Positions 1-7,075 of a stretch of 7,972 nucleotides of DNA are shown here, piece by piece. Origin of the DNA: an uncultured Rhodanobacter sp. (GTDB taxonomy: Bacteria; Pseudomonadota; Gammaproteobacteria; Xanthomonadales; Rhodanobacteraceae); assembly GCA_903827735.1 (NCBI GenBank), contig CAIKJM010000088.1, positions 1 to 7,972 of the forward strand, given 5' to 3'. Each line of letters begins with the position of its first letter. Position 1 is the first letter of the stretch. The position numbers were made by a program, and so were the translations under genes. The notes below the pieces were generated by a model that made no database searches, was not told where the DNA came from, and saw only the letters and a program-made list of their open reading frames with translations.

Positions 1-1085
1 AATCCGATCAGCCGCTGATCCTGCTCGACCATATCCGCTGCGCCGCGTTCGAACTGCCCTTCATCGGCGAGGAGATGTTCGGCACCGAAGTGGCCGCACC
101 GTGGCTGGACGTGCTGGCCGAAGAAGGCGTGCTGCATCGCGAAGGCGATCGCTGGGAATGGATTGCCGACAGCTATCCGGCGATTGCGGTATCGCTGCGC
201 TCAGTCGCCGACGGCAATTTCGTCGTGGTCGATCGCACTAACGGCCGCCAGACGATTATCGCGGAGGTGGATTTCAGCGCGGTGCCGGTGACTTTGTACG
301 AGGGCGCGATCCACATGATCCAGTCGGTGCCGTATCAGGTCGAGCGGCTGGACTGGGATGGCCGCAAGGCCTATGTCACGCGCACGCACGTCGACTATTA
401 CACCGACGCGATCGACTACACCAAGCTCAAGGTACTCGACTGTTTCGACACCTCGCACGCGGGCTGCGGGCAGGCGCACCACGGCGAGGTGCACGTGGTG
501 CGCCGCGTGCCGGGCTACAAGAAAATTCGCTTCTACTCGCACGAAAACATCGGCTACGGCTCGGTCAACCTGCCCGATCAGGAGCTGCACACTACGGCGG
601 TGTGGTGGCAGCTGGCGCAGGATGTGCTGGGCGCGGCGTTCGAGGACCGCCAGCAGGCGCTGGATGGATTTCTCGGCGCCGCGTACGCCCTGCATATCGT
701 GGCCACCGTCGCGGTGATGGCCGAAGCGCGCGATCTGCAGAAGTCCGTCGGCAGCGGCGACGGTGCGTGGTTCGTCAGCGCCGATATCAACGGTCGTGGC
801 CAGCTGCGCGGCGTCGACGGCCAGACCACGACGCTGGCGGCCGATGCGCCGTTTACGCCGACGGTGTACCTCTACGACGCGTTCCCCGGCGGCATCGGCC
901 AGAGCGAGCCGCTGTTCGATCGGCGCGAGGATCTGATCGCGCAGTCGGTCACGTTGATCGAACGCTGCGACTGCCGCGCGGGTTGTCCGGGCTGCGTCGG
1001 GCCGGTGCTGGCCGCGGATGAAGAGGCAGCGACCACGCCGAAGGCGCTGGCGCTGCGCGTGCTGGCACTGCTGGTCGCACTATGA
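1..1085 (+). CDS. mrfA: DUF1998 DEAD/DEAH-box helicase, C-terminal part (MrfA/YprA type), 5'-truncated
   Basis: The reading frame is open from the window edge (first full codon at base 3) to TGA at 1083-1085, so about 361 C-terminal residues are present and the helicase ATPase core lies upstream, outside the window. An in-frame ATG at 75 is internal and not the start. Two features identify the family. One is the block 'GYKKIRFYSHENIGYG' followed by 'LPDQELHTTAVWW', typical of YprA/MrfA-like proteins. The other is a C-terminal cysteine cluster, 'CDCRAGCPGCV' (cysteine codons at 966, 972, 984 and 993), the likely zinc-binding site of the DUF1998/MZB region. B. subtilis MrfA is a DNA-dependent ATPase and helicase used in mitomycin C repair; the same role is inferred here. 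The next gene starts inside this stop codon (ATGA), and its product is the expected nuclease partner, which strengthens the call. The main alternative is another DUF1998 helicase without a repair role. Confidence 0.87.
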   Translation, partial: SDQPLILLDHIRCAAFELPFIGEEMFGTEVAAPWLDVLAEEGVLHREGDRWEWIADSYPAIAVSLRSVADGNFVVVDRTNGRQTIIAEVDFSAVPVTLYEGAIHMIQSVPYQVERLDWDGRKAYVTRTHVDYYTDAIDYTKLKVLDCFDTSHAGCGQAHHGEVHVVRRVPGYKKIRFYSHENIGYGSVNLPDQELHTTAVWWQLAQDVLGAAFEDRQQALDGFLGAAYALHIVATVAVMAEARDLQKSVGSGDGAWFVSADINGRGQLRGVDGQTTTLAADAPFTPTVYLYDAFPGGIGQSEPLFDRREDLIAQSVTLIERCDCRAGCPGCVGPVLAADEEAATTPKALALRVLALLVAL

Positions 1086-1942
1086 GCGCACTCGCAGGCA
1101 AACTGCGCCAGCTGCGCGCACAGAGTGGCCAGGCGGCGTCTCCTGTGGCGGCAAAGCCGGCGATGCCCGCCAACGTGCGCAACCTGCTGCTTCGCCATGC
1201 GCAGATAAAACAGCAGGGACCCGCCCGACTGGCCTCGCGCGATCGCGACGTGGCCGGCGACGAGATCGCGACGGGCCTGCGCTACACCGAGGCGCGGATT
1301 GACTGGCTGCAGCCGCCGACGCTTATCGATGCCGCGTTCGCACGGATGGAGCCGATGCATCACGACAGGCTGCTGCATTTCGACACCGAAACCACCGGGC
1401 TCGCCGGCGGCACCGGCACACGCGCCTTCATGATCGGCGCAGCCGACTGGATCGACGGTCGCTTTCGCATCCGCCAGCTCACCATCACCAGCATGGCGGC
1501 GGAGACGGCCATGCTGCGCACCTTCGCCGGCTGGCTCAGCGACGACACCGTGCTCGTGAGCTACAACGGCAAATGCTACGACGCCCCGCTGCTGGCGACG
1601 CGCTATCGGCTGGCGCGGCTGGCCAATCCCTTGCACGGGCTCGCCCATCTCGACCTGCTGCATCCGGTACGACGACGCTGGAAAGGCGTGTGGGAAAACT
1701 GCCGGCTGGCCACCGCCGAACGGCAGCTGATCGGCGTGGTGCGCGAAGACGATCTGCCCGGCGCCGAGGCGCCTGCCGCTTGGCTCACCTATCTGAAAGG
1801 CGGCTCGGCCGCCAACCTGCGCCGCGTTGCCCATCACAACGCGCAGGATCTGAAAAGCCTGGCCGGCGTGCTGATCCAGCTGTCGCATCTCGGCGATATG
1901 CCGCCGCCGTTGCGTGTGCGAAAAATCGCCCTGCCGACCTAG
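1082..1942 (+). CDS. mrfB: DEDD-family exonuclease with RNase H-like fold (MrfB/YprB type)
   Basis: This 286-residue protein probably degrades DNA strands in concert with the upstream helicase. All the acidic motifs of a DEDD 3'-5' exonuclease are visible. Motif I is 'FDTETTG' (D101, E103), motif II is 'YNGKCYD' (N162, D167), and motif III is 'HHNAQDLKSL' (H251 or H252, D256). 'HLDLLH' (D191) is a further conserved patch of the RNase_H_2 / YprB family. The first 95 residues are basic, alanine-rich and low in recognisable motifs, and may mediate partner or DNA binding. The ATG at 1082 overlaps the helicase stop codon (ATGA) and has no convincing Shine-Dalgarno sequence before it, so it is likely translated by coupling. 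B. subtilis MrfB is the partner of MrfA in UvrABC-independent repair of mitomycin C damage. The catalytic class is clear; the pathway is inferred from pairing and family. Confidence 0.88.
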   Translation: MSALAGKLRQLRAQSGQAASPVAAKPAMPANVRNLLLRHAQIKQQGPARLASRDRDVAGDEIATGLRYTEARIDWLQPPTLIDAAFARMEPMHHDRLLHFDTETTGLAGGTGTRAFMIGAADWIDGRFRIRQLTITSMAAETAMLRTFAGWLSDDTVLVSYNGKCYDAPLLATRYRLARLANPLHGLAHLDLLHPVRRRWKGVWENCRLATAERQLIGVVREDDLPGAEAPAAWLTYLKGGSAANLRRVAHHNAQDLKSLAGVLIQLSHLGDMPPPLRVRKIALPT

Positions 1943-1988
1943 CGTGCCTGCTCAGACGTGCCTGCGCAGACGCAGAAGCCAGCTATCG
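1943..1988. repeat. 46-bp convergent gap with a 14-bp imperfect tandem repeat
   Basis: The gap lies between the stop of the exonuclease gene and the stop of the receptor gene, which face each other. It contains two adjacent 14-bp units, CGTGCCTGCTCAGA (1943-1956) and CGTGCCTGCGCAGA (1957-1970), which differ at one base, followed by a partial third copy CGCAGA (1971-1976). The second unit carries the 8-bp palindrome CTGCGCAG. There is no hairpin followed by a T-run on either strand, so no intrinsic terminator is visible for either gene. This may simply be a small slippage duplication. Confidence 0.6.
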
Positions 1989-4469
1989 CTAGAACTTGTA
2001 GCTCGCCTCCACGCCGAACATGCGCGGCGGCGTAATCGACGCGAAGGGCGTGCCCAGCGTGCTGGCGCTGACGGTGTTGACCAGGCTCACGTAGCGCTTG
2101 TCGAAAACGTTGGTGGAGAAAAGCGCAAAGCCCCAGGGCTGGTGCGGCGCCGACCACGACACGCGCACGTCGGTGCGATTCTGCGCCGTGCCGAGTTTGA
2201 ATGCCGGCGTGACCAGGCACTGGGCCTGCGCGACCGAGTCGTCATTGCAGCGCGTCTTGCCGCGATAAGCGTCCTGCACCGAGGCCACGAGATCGCCGTT
2301 GAACACACCGTGCCAGGTGTAGTCGAAGCCGGCGGCGGCCGACCATAGCGGTTCGCCCGTTGGCTGGTTGCTCAGGTTGGTGCCGTCCGGTGCGATATAT
2401 TTTTCGTAAGTCGAATCGATATAGGCCGCGGTGAGGTTCAACTGCAGGGCGTCGGTCGCCTGCCAGTGCACCTCGGCATCCATGCCGGTCGCTTCCTGAT
2501 CGCTGGTGGTCACGACATACAGCGGCAGCGCACCGTTGCCGTTGTTTTCCAGCGTCAGCGACTGCAGGTTCGAATATTTGTAGTGATAGAGCGAGGCGTC
2601 GACCAGCACGCGGTAGTCGGGCAGATAGGCCTTGATACCGGTCTCGTAGTTCCAGACGGTTTCCGGCTGATAGCTCGCGCCCGGCAACTGCCCGTTATAA
2701 CCGCCGGCTTCGTAGCCTTTGGATACCGAGCCGTAAAGCATCACGTTGGGCGTCCACTTATAGTCCAGCACGACGCGCGGGCTGGTATCGGTCCAGCTGT
2801 TGCTGACCCGCAGCGGCGCGTTGGTCGCCGCCGGTGAGTTGAATTCCAGATTCTGCTGAAAGGTCGACAGCGGCACGCCCACCGCGTTGAGAAAAGCCGC
2901 CACGGCAGGCTCCGCCAGCGTGGCGTCGAGCGCGGTCGCAATGCGCGGTGGGTTGTACCAGCTGAAGTCCTTCTGGTCGTGCGTTATGCGCACGCCGGTG
3001 GTCAGATCGAGCTGATCGGTAAGATGCCAGATCACGTCGCCGTAAGCGGCGCGAGCGGTCGACGTGCCCTGGTTGTACATCGTTTCCTGCCAGGGATCGC
3101 CCAGGAAATTCGCCGGAATGCCAAAGGCCGGAAGCACCTGACTGAGGAAGCCGTAAAGCGAACCGTCGGGCGAGCCCGGCACCGGCGACACGTGCTTGAT
3201 CAGCGTGTCGATGCTGCTGGTGTTGAAATCCAGCGGCGACGCCTGGCTGGCGTTGTCGTGGTAATAACTGACCCCAGCAACCCAGTCGGCCACACTAGTC
3301 TGACCCGAGAGCTTCAGCTCCTGCTCCCAGCTGGTGTTCTTCTCGATATTGACGTCGTCGAAATACAGGTTTTCCCGATTGGTGCCGTCGGCATCCTCGC
3401 GGTTGAACGTGGAGAAGTGGCGATAGGCCGTGGTGGAGCTGAGCGCAGCAAAGCCGAAGTCGTGATCGATGAACAAGGTCGTGCCGTCAAACGTGCGCTT
3501 TTCCAGCGCGCCGCCGATCACGTCGTTGTAGAGCGGCGCCTTGCGCGGGTCGAGATAGGTATTCGGGTCGGGCGGAAAGGCCGGCGTTCCCGGTGAGGCG
3601 GGCAGCGGCACGATACCTATCGCCGGGCGCGACGGCTGGTTCAAATGCTCGTGCTCATAGGTCAGGCGCACCTCGGTATCGCCCGGCGCGTTCCAGCGCA
3701 GCTGTCCACGCATTCCCCAGTCGTCGTTCTTTTCGAAATGCTGCCCGGTGCCGGCATCGCGCAGCCAGCCGTCGCTCTGGTTGTCGACGAAGGTCAGTCG
3801 ACCGGCCACATCCTTGGATATCGGCACGTTGAGCACGCCGTCGACGTAGCGCATGCCGTAGTCGCCGATACGCGTACGGACCTGTCCGCCAAAGCTATCC
3901 GTCGGCTCGTTGGTCACCACCGAAATAGCGCCGCCCGCGCTGTTGCGGCCGAACAGCGTTCCCTGCGGTCCCTTCAATACCTCCACGCGCTGCACGTCGT
4001 TGAAAATCAGCAAGGCCCCGCCGGTCTTACCGGTGTAGACGCCGTCCTCATAGATGCCGATCGGCGAATCGGTGCCGATGCCGTAGTCGGTTTCCGTGAT
4101 GCCGCGCAGCGAATACTGCGGCTGCGTGGGCTGATCGGCGTTGATGTAGAGCCCGGGGATATAGCCATTCATCTTGCTGAGATCGGTCGCTTCCACCGCG
4201 TTGATCTGCTTGCTGGTGACAATCTGCATGGCAATCGGCACATCCTGCACTTCCTGCGTGCGGCTCTGCGCGGTCACCGTGACGTTGCCCAGCGATTTGG
4301 CGTCGCTGGGCTGCGGCGCGGATGCCTTTGTCGTTGTTGACGAAGCGGGAGGGGTGTCGCTGCTCGCCGTCTGCGCAAAGGCCGCGGAGGCCATAAGGCT
4401 GGATGCGACCAGGCCACCGCTCAGTGCAAGACGAAGGCACGCGGCTAAACGATAGTTAGTGTCCGACAT
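1989..4469 (-). CDS. TonB-dependent outer-membrane receptor
   Basis: This is an outer-membrane active-transport channel, energised by TonB-ExbBD, for a siderophore or other large or scarce ligand. The 826-residue product has a signal peptide (basic and hydrophobic segment about residues 7-32, probable cleavage 'AFA|Q' after A32), then a Ser/Thr/Pro/Ala-rich linker and a TonB box 'NVTVTAQ' at about 62-68. The plug follows, with the typical 'VPIAMQIVTSKQI', 'YSLRGI', 'VQRVEVLKGPQGTLFGRNSAGGAISVVTNEP' order (quoted here in family form across about residues 75-190). The rest is a beta-barrel ending in the aromatic terminus 'ASYKF', the usual signal for outer-membrane assembly. I chose the ATG at 4469 over one four codons upstream (4481) because GGGGA lies 5 bases before it and nothing suitable precedes the other. 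The gene is divergent from an AraC-type regulator, which suggests ligand-dependent control. The substrate cannot be read from sequence; the plug resembles the broad 'iron complex receptor' group of xanthomonads and sphingomonads, where substrates are often not iron. Confidence 0.93.
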   Translation of the reverse strand: MSDTNYRLAACLRLALSGGLVASSLMASAAFAQTASSDTPPASSTTTKASAPQPSDAKSLGNVTVTAQSRTQEVQDVPIAMQIVTSKQINAVEATDLSKMNGYIPGLYINADQPTQPQYSLRGITETDYGIGTDSPIGIYEDGVYTGKTGGALLIFNDVQRVEVLKGPQGTLFGRNSAGGAISVVTNEPTDSFGGQVRTRIGDYGMRYVDGVLNVPISKDVAGRLTFVDNQSDGWLRDAGTGQHFEKNDDWGMRGQLRWNAPGDTEVRLTYEHEHLNQPSRPAIGIVPLPASPGTPAFPPDPNTYLDPRKAPLYNDVIGGALEKRTFDGTTLFIDHDFGFAALSSTTAYRHFSTFNREDADGTNRENLYFDDVNIEKNTSWEQELKLSGQTSVADWVAGVSYYHDNASQASPLDFNTSSIDTLIKHVSPVPGSPDGSLYGFLSQVLPAFGIPANFLGDPWQETMYNQGTSTARAAYGDVIWHLTDQLDLTTGVRITHDQKDFSWYNPPRIATALDATLAEPAVAAFLNAVGVPLSTFQQNLEFNSPAATNAPLRVSNSWTDTSPRVVLDYKWTPNVMLYGSVSKGYEAGGYNGQLPGASYQPETVWNYETGIKAYLPDYRVLVDASLYHYKYSNLQSLTLENNGNGALPLYVVTTSDQEATGMDAEVHWQATDALQLNLTAAYIDSTYEKYIAPDGTNLSNQPTGEPLWSAAAGFDYTWHGVFNGDLVASVQDAYRGKTRCNDDSVAQAQCLVTPAFKLGTAQNRTDVRVSWSAPHQPWGFALFSTNVFDKRYVSLVNTVSASTLGTPFASITPPRMFGVEASYKF

Positions 4470-4474
4470 TCCGA

Positions 4475-4479
4475 TCCCC
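4475..4479 (-). promoter_or_regulatory. Ribosome binding site of the TonB-dependent receptor
   Basis: On the minus strand GGGGA stands 5 bases before the ATG at 4469. It overlaps the codons that would follow the alternative upstream ATG at 4481, which favours the downstream start. Confidence 0.55.
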
Positions 4480-4493
4480 ATCGAATGAAGTGT

Positions 4494-4542
4494 GACGTCG
4501 AAATTCTGGATGCCGCCGTAGCGGCCCGAATCCGACGACGTC
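4494..4542. repeat. Nested inverted repeat, candidate operator or cruciform
   Basis: The outer arms are GACGTCG (4494-4500) and its exact reverse complement CGACGTC (4536-4542). The middle arms are ATTC (4503-4506) and GAAT (4528-4531). The inner arms are GCCGC (4512-4516) and GCGGC (4521-4525) around the loop CGTA. Outer and inner repeats are centred within half a base of each other (4518 and 4518.5), and each outer arm contains the 6-bp palindrome GACGTC. This dyad lies midway between the two divergent starts, so it may be a binding site for the AraC-type regulator or another dimeric protein, or a hairpin in a leader transcript. Confidence 0.5.
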
Positions 4543-4616
4543 TGCCATCATGGCCGTAGACTGCCGCGAACCGGCGTCTTACAGTGGGGACTATTTCGGC
4601 CAATACGATTTTGCCC

Positions 4617-5660
4617 ATGCCGCGTAGAAAGCTCGAAGTTCGACAATTCGTGCCGGAAATCACGCCATACACGCTGGTTGCATTGATGGCACTGGTAGCG
4701 ACGTACGGCATCGAGCCGGAACTGCTTTGCGAAGGCATGCCCTTCAGCGGCGATGACCTCACCCGAGGCACCCTGGTATCCAATCGGCAGGCGTGGCGAA
4801 TGATCCGTCGAGCGCTGAGGCTCACCGGACGAGCGGATCTCGGACTGGCGCTGGGGCAATGGGAAAAACTGAGCGACCTCGGCCTGACCGGCATTGCCAC
4901 GTCGGTGCAGCGCACGTTTGGCGACGCGGTGGCGCTTGCACTGCTCGATCAAAACCAGAATGGCAGTCTGGTCATCCAGGAGTTCGATCTCAGCAGCGAT
5001 GCCGATTTCGCCATTCTGGTCGCTCGACCGCGCATCGCTGATGCCAGCCTGCAGCCCTTTCTGGTGGAAGAACTGTTCGCCAGCGCGTTGATGGTCGCGC
5101 GAGGTTTGCTGGGAGCCGATTTTGCCGTATCGGCCATCGAATTTGCTTACCCGCCCCCCGCTTACGTGGATCGCTATTACACCGTGTTTGATTGCCCGAT
5201 GGCGTTCAACTGCCCGCAAAATCGCGTGTTCATCGAGCGCCGCTGGCTGGCGACCCCACTGCCGGGTGCGTCGCCGGTGATGGCCGCGGAACTCGCCGCC
5301 CTGATCCAGCGACGCGCCAGCGCCGTGGCCGAGCCAGCCGATATCGCCGTGACGGTGGAAACATTACTCGCACGCGAAGACCGCGTGGCTTTCAGCATTA
5401 CCAAGACGGCGCAGGTGCTGGACATGAGCGTGCGCACCTTGCGCCGTCGGCTGGATGAGGCAGGAACGTCGTTTCGCGCGTTGAGCGATCGATCGCGCGC
5501 CCGCGTCGCGATGGAATTGCTTCAATCGCAAAAGCTGACCGTGGCAGCGGTAGGCCAGCGGCTGGGTTTCAGCGACGCGCGCGCGTTTCGCCGGGCGTTC
5601 AAACGCTGGCAGGGTCAGGTGCCCGGCGCGTTACGCCAGGATGCGAGCCGGCCTTTTTAG
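4617..5660 (+). CDS. AraC-family transcriptional regulator with Arabinose_bd-type N-terminal domain
   Basis: This is a DNA-binding regulator of about 347 residues, the usual length for the OruR-like branch of the AraC family. Residues about 10-210 match the N-terminal ligand-sensing domain of that branch: 'GIEPELL' near the start, then a long alpha/beta region including 'FAYPPPAYVDRYYTVFDCPMAF' (in family form 'p..Y...F.cpv.F') and 'NRVFIERRWLATPLP'. The C-terminus (about 257-347) carries two helix-turn-helix units, 'ITKTAQVLDMSVRTLRRRL' and 'LTVAAVGQRLGFSDARAFRR', the second being the AraC signature. The start is uncertain. I prefer ATG at 4617; an in-frame GTG at 4584 and TTG at 4611 are possible, and none has a clear Shine-Dalgarno sequence. 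It is divergent from the TonB-dependent receptor, its most likely target, and also sits 95 bp upstream of the oxidase gene on the same strand. The inducer is unknown. Confidence 0.9.
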   Translation: MPRRKLEVRQFVPEITPYTLVALMALVATYGIEPELLCEGMPFSGDDLTRGTLVSNRQAWRMIRRALRLTGRADLGLALGQWEKLSDLGLTGIATSVQRTFGDAVALALLDQNQNGSLVIQEFDLSSDADFAILVARPRIADASLQPFLVEELFASALMVARGLLGADFAVSAIEFAYPPPAYVDRYYTVFDCPMAFNCPQNRVFIERRWLATPLPGASPVMAAELAALIQRRASAVAEPADIAVTVETLLAREDRVAFSITKTAQVLDMSVRTLRRRLDEAGTSFRALSDRSRARVAMELLQSQKLTVAAVGQRLGFSDARAFRRAFKRWQGQVPGALRQDASRPF

Positions 5661-5667
5661 ATTAAGT

Positions 5668-5699
5668 GCACAGGATTTGGCCCCAGCCAACCCCTGTGC
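5668..5699. repeat. Imperfect hairpin GCACAGG / CCTGTGC
   Basis: A 7-bp stem is formed by GCACAGG (5668-5674) and CCTGTGC (5693-5699). After a 2-by-2 internal loop a further 4-bp stem, TTGG (5677-5680) with CCAA (5687-5690), closes on a 6-base loop. There is no T-run after it on either strand, so it is not a standard intrinsic terminator. It may be an operator for the downstream pair, an RNA structure, or a terminator with a poor tail. Confidence 0.45.
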
Positions 5700-5743
5700 G
5701 TCAGGCATAACGCGCTGTATCACTGGCGGACGCTTGGGGCATC

Positions 5744-5747
5744 GGGA
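5744..5747 (+). promoter_or_regulatory. Ribosome binding site supporting a TTG start for the oxidase
   Basis: GGGA, in the context CGGGAAAA, lies 8 bases before TTG at 5756. No ATG or GTG lies between the upstream in-frame stop (5708-5710) and the first conserved residues of the protein, so this site decides the start. Confidence 0.5.
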
Positions 5748-5755
5748 AAATTCAC

Positions 5756-7075
5756 TTGTTGACGACCGCGCAAACTGGCTCCAACGGCACGACGAGCGCC
5801 GCATCGCCCTGGAAAAACTGGTCAGGTTCGCAGACAGCCACCCCAGCGCGATGGGCCACCCCCGCCACGGAAGCCGAGCTCGCCGACACCGTGCAAAAAG
5901 CGGATCAGGTACGCGTGGTCGGCGCCGGCCATTCGTTCACGCCGCTCGTGCCCACGACTGGCTGCATCGTGTCACTGGATCGACTCACTGGTCTGGTGGA
6001 TCACCATCGCGACACTCATCGCGCAACGCTGTGGGCAGGCACACGCCTGTTCGACTGCGGGCCACTCCTGCATGCCGTGGGACAGGCCCTGCCCAATATG
6101 GGGGATATCGATCGGCAGAGCGTTGGTGGCGTTTTGTCCACCGCGACGCACGGCACCGGCGCAACCTTTCCGTGCATCGCGGCTGGCGCGGTTGAGCTGC
6201 GCCTTGTCACGGCGACAGGCAAGGTGCTTTCGGTGAGCGCCGAACGCGACAGCGAGATGTTTCATGCCGCTGCCGTGTCGTTGGGTGCGCTGGGCGTGAT
6301 CAGCCAGGTGAGCTTGCAGAATGTGCCGAGCTTTCGCCTGCGCGAACGCGTGGAAATGCTGCCGCTCGACACGGTGCTTGCCGACCTCGATCACTGGAAG
6401 CGAGAGCATCGAAACTTTGAGCTATGGGTGTTTCCGCACAGTCGACAGGCGCTGATCAAGACGCTCGATATCACCGACGATGCGGTGGACTCACAGATAA
6501 AAGGCGCGGATGCCGCCGACGGCTTGCTGCGCCTGTGCAGCGAGCTGACGCGTGCCCTGCCCGGGCTCACGGCGCCGCTGCAAAAACTGGCAGCTCGCTT
6601 TATCAAGCCGACGCTGCGCGTGGGCGAGTCGTGGCGTATCTTTCCCAGCGAACGTGGTGTGCGCTTCAACGAGATGGAATATCACGTGCCCGATGACGCC
6701 GGTGCCGAGGCGCTGGACGAAGCCTGCCGGGTATCGGTCAGCAGCGGTACGGCCGGCTTCTTCCCGATCGAGTTTCGCTTCGTTGCCGGCGATACGCACT
6801 GGCTGAGTCCGTTCGAAGGCGGCAACCGCGCGTCGATCGCCGTACATCAATATTACAAGCAGGATTATCGTCCGCTGTTCGCCGCGGTCGAGCCCGTTCT
6901 GCGCCGCCGCGGCGGTCGTCCCCACTGGGGCAAGCTGCACACGGCGACGCATCGCGACCTGCTGGCGATGTATCCGAATCTCGGCAGGTTTCTTCGAGTA
7001 AGGGCGCAGCTCGACCCCGGCGGCAAGTTCTTGAATCCCTACCTGCGTTCGATCTTCGGTTTGACGGACACATGA
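5756..7075 (+). CDS. FAD-dependent aldonolactone oxidase (D-arabinono-1,4-lactone / L-gulono-1,4-lactone oxidase family)
   Basis: This 439-residue enzyme of the vanillyl-alcohol-oxidase superfamily probably oxidises a sugar lactone or polyol with molecular oxygen, releasing hydrogen peroxide. The N-terminal FAD domain has 'WKNWSGSQ' (19-26) and 'VVGAGHSFTPL' (54-64), in which H59 is the likely covalent FAD attachment. It also has 'NMGDID' and 'SVGGVLSTATHGTG' (114-135), a strong family signature. The C-terminal ALO domain has 'FFPIEFRFVAGDTHWLSP', 'HWGK' (390-393) and 'LDPGGKFLNPYL' near residues 419-430. Length and motif order are normal for bacterial members and I see no break. The start is TTG at 5756 (a second TTG is at 5759), since no ATG is available; 'GGGA' precedes it. 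No signal peptide is evident, so it is probably cytoplasmic. Its stop overlaps the start of a PLP enzyme (ATGA), implying coupled expression. The real substrate is unknown: family members also take alditols and other lactones. Confidence 0.9.
   Translation: MLTTAQTGSNGTTSAASPWKNWSGSQTATPARWATPATEAELADTVQKADQVRVVGAGHSFTPLVPTTGCIVSLDRLTGLVDHHRDTHRATLWAGTRLFDCGPLLHAVGQALPNMGDIDRQSVGGVLSTATHGTGATFPCIAAGAVELRLVTATGKVLSVSAERDSEMFHAAAVSLGALGVISQVSLQNVPSFRLRERVEMLPLDTVLADLDHWKREHRNFELWVFPHSRQALIKTLDITDDAVDSQIKGADAADGLLRLCSELTRALPGLTAPLQKLAARFIKPTLRVGESWRIFPSERGVRFNEMEYHVPDDAGAEALDEACRVSVSSGTAGFFPIEFRFVAGDTHWLSPFEGGNRASIAVHQYYKQDYRPLFAAVEPVLRRRGGRPHWGKLHTATHRDLLAMYPNLGRFLRVRAQLDPGGKFLNPYLRSIFGLTDT

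Larger units (their letters stand above)
4470..4616. promoter_or_regulatory. Divergent control region between receptor and AraC-type regulator
   Basis: This 147-bp region must hold the promoters of both divergent genes. I cannot assign convincing -35/-10 boxes: candidates such as TACGAT at about 4604-4609 on the plus strand lack a well-spaced partner. The region contains a nested palindrome (4494-4542, listed separately), the best operator candidate. A shared region with a divergent AraC-family gene is a common arrangement for an activator that controls its neighbour and itself. Confidence 0.6.
5661..5755. promoter_or_regulatory. Gap between AraC-type regulator and lactone oxidase operon, with hairpin
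   Basis: This 95-bp gap probably carries the promoter of the downstream pair, though I cannot place -35/-10 boxes with confidence. It contains an imperfect hairpin (5668-5699, listed separately). An in-frame stop (TAA at 5708-5710) limits how far upstream the oxidase can begin. Confidence 0.4.

Noticed and set aside
872..1888. A 338-codon open frame on the minus strand opposite the helicase end and exonuclease
   Set aside because: It lies antisense to two genes with clear conserved motifs, its composition is that of a GC-rich shadow frame, and it shows no recognisable domain.
3645..4340. A 231-codon open frame on the plus strand within the receptor gene, and similar ones at 2979-3596 and 2466-2837
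   Set aside because: All are opposite the TonB-dependent receptor, whose plug and barrel motifs run through without a break; these are shadow frames typical of high GC.
4479..4481. ATG at 4481 as start of the TonB-dependent receptor
   Set aside because: It has no Shine-Dalgarno sequence, and the ribosome binding site of the ATG four codons downstream overlaps its first codons. It remains possible and would add only four residues.
4548..5219. A 223-codon open frame on the minus strand opposite the AraC-type regulator
   Set aside because: It has no recognisable domain, overlaps the divergent control region, and the opposite strand encodes a clear Arabinose_bd plus helix-turn-helix protein.
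5624..5660. Possible intrinsic terminator ending in TTTTT at the end of the AraC-type gene
   Set aside because: The T-run lies in the last codons and stop of the gene. The only stems available before it (GGCG/CGCC, or GCCGGC with a bulged partner) are short, far from the T-run or mutually exclusive.
5641..6195. A 184-codon plus-strand open frame over the regulator end and the oxidase N-terminus
   Set aside because: It is out of frame with the oxidase, whose FAD-binding motifs are intact in the other frame, and its Arg/His-rich content is that of a shadow frame.
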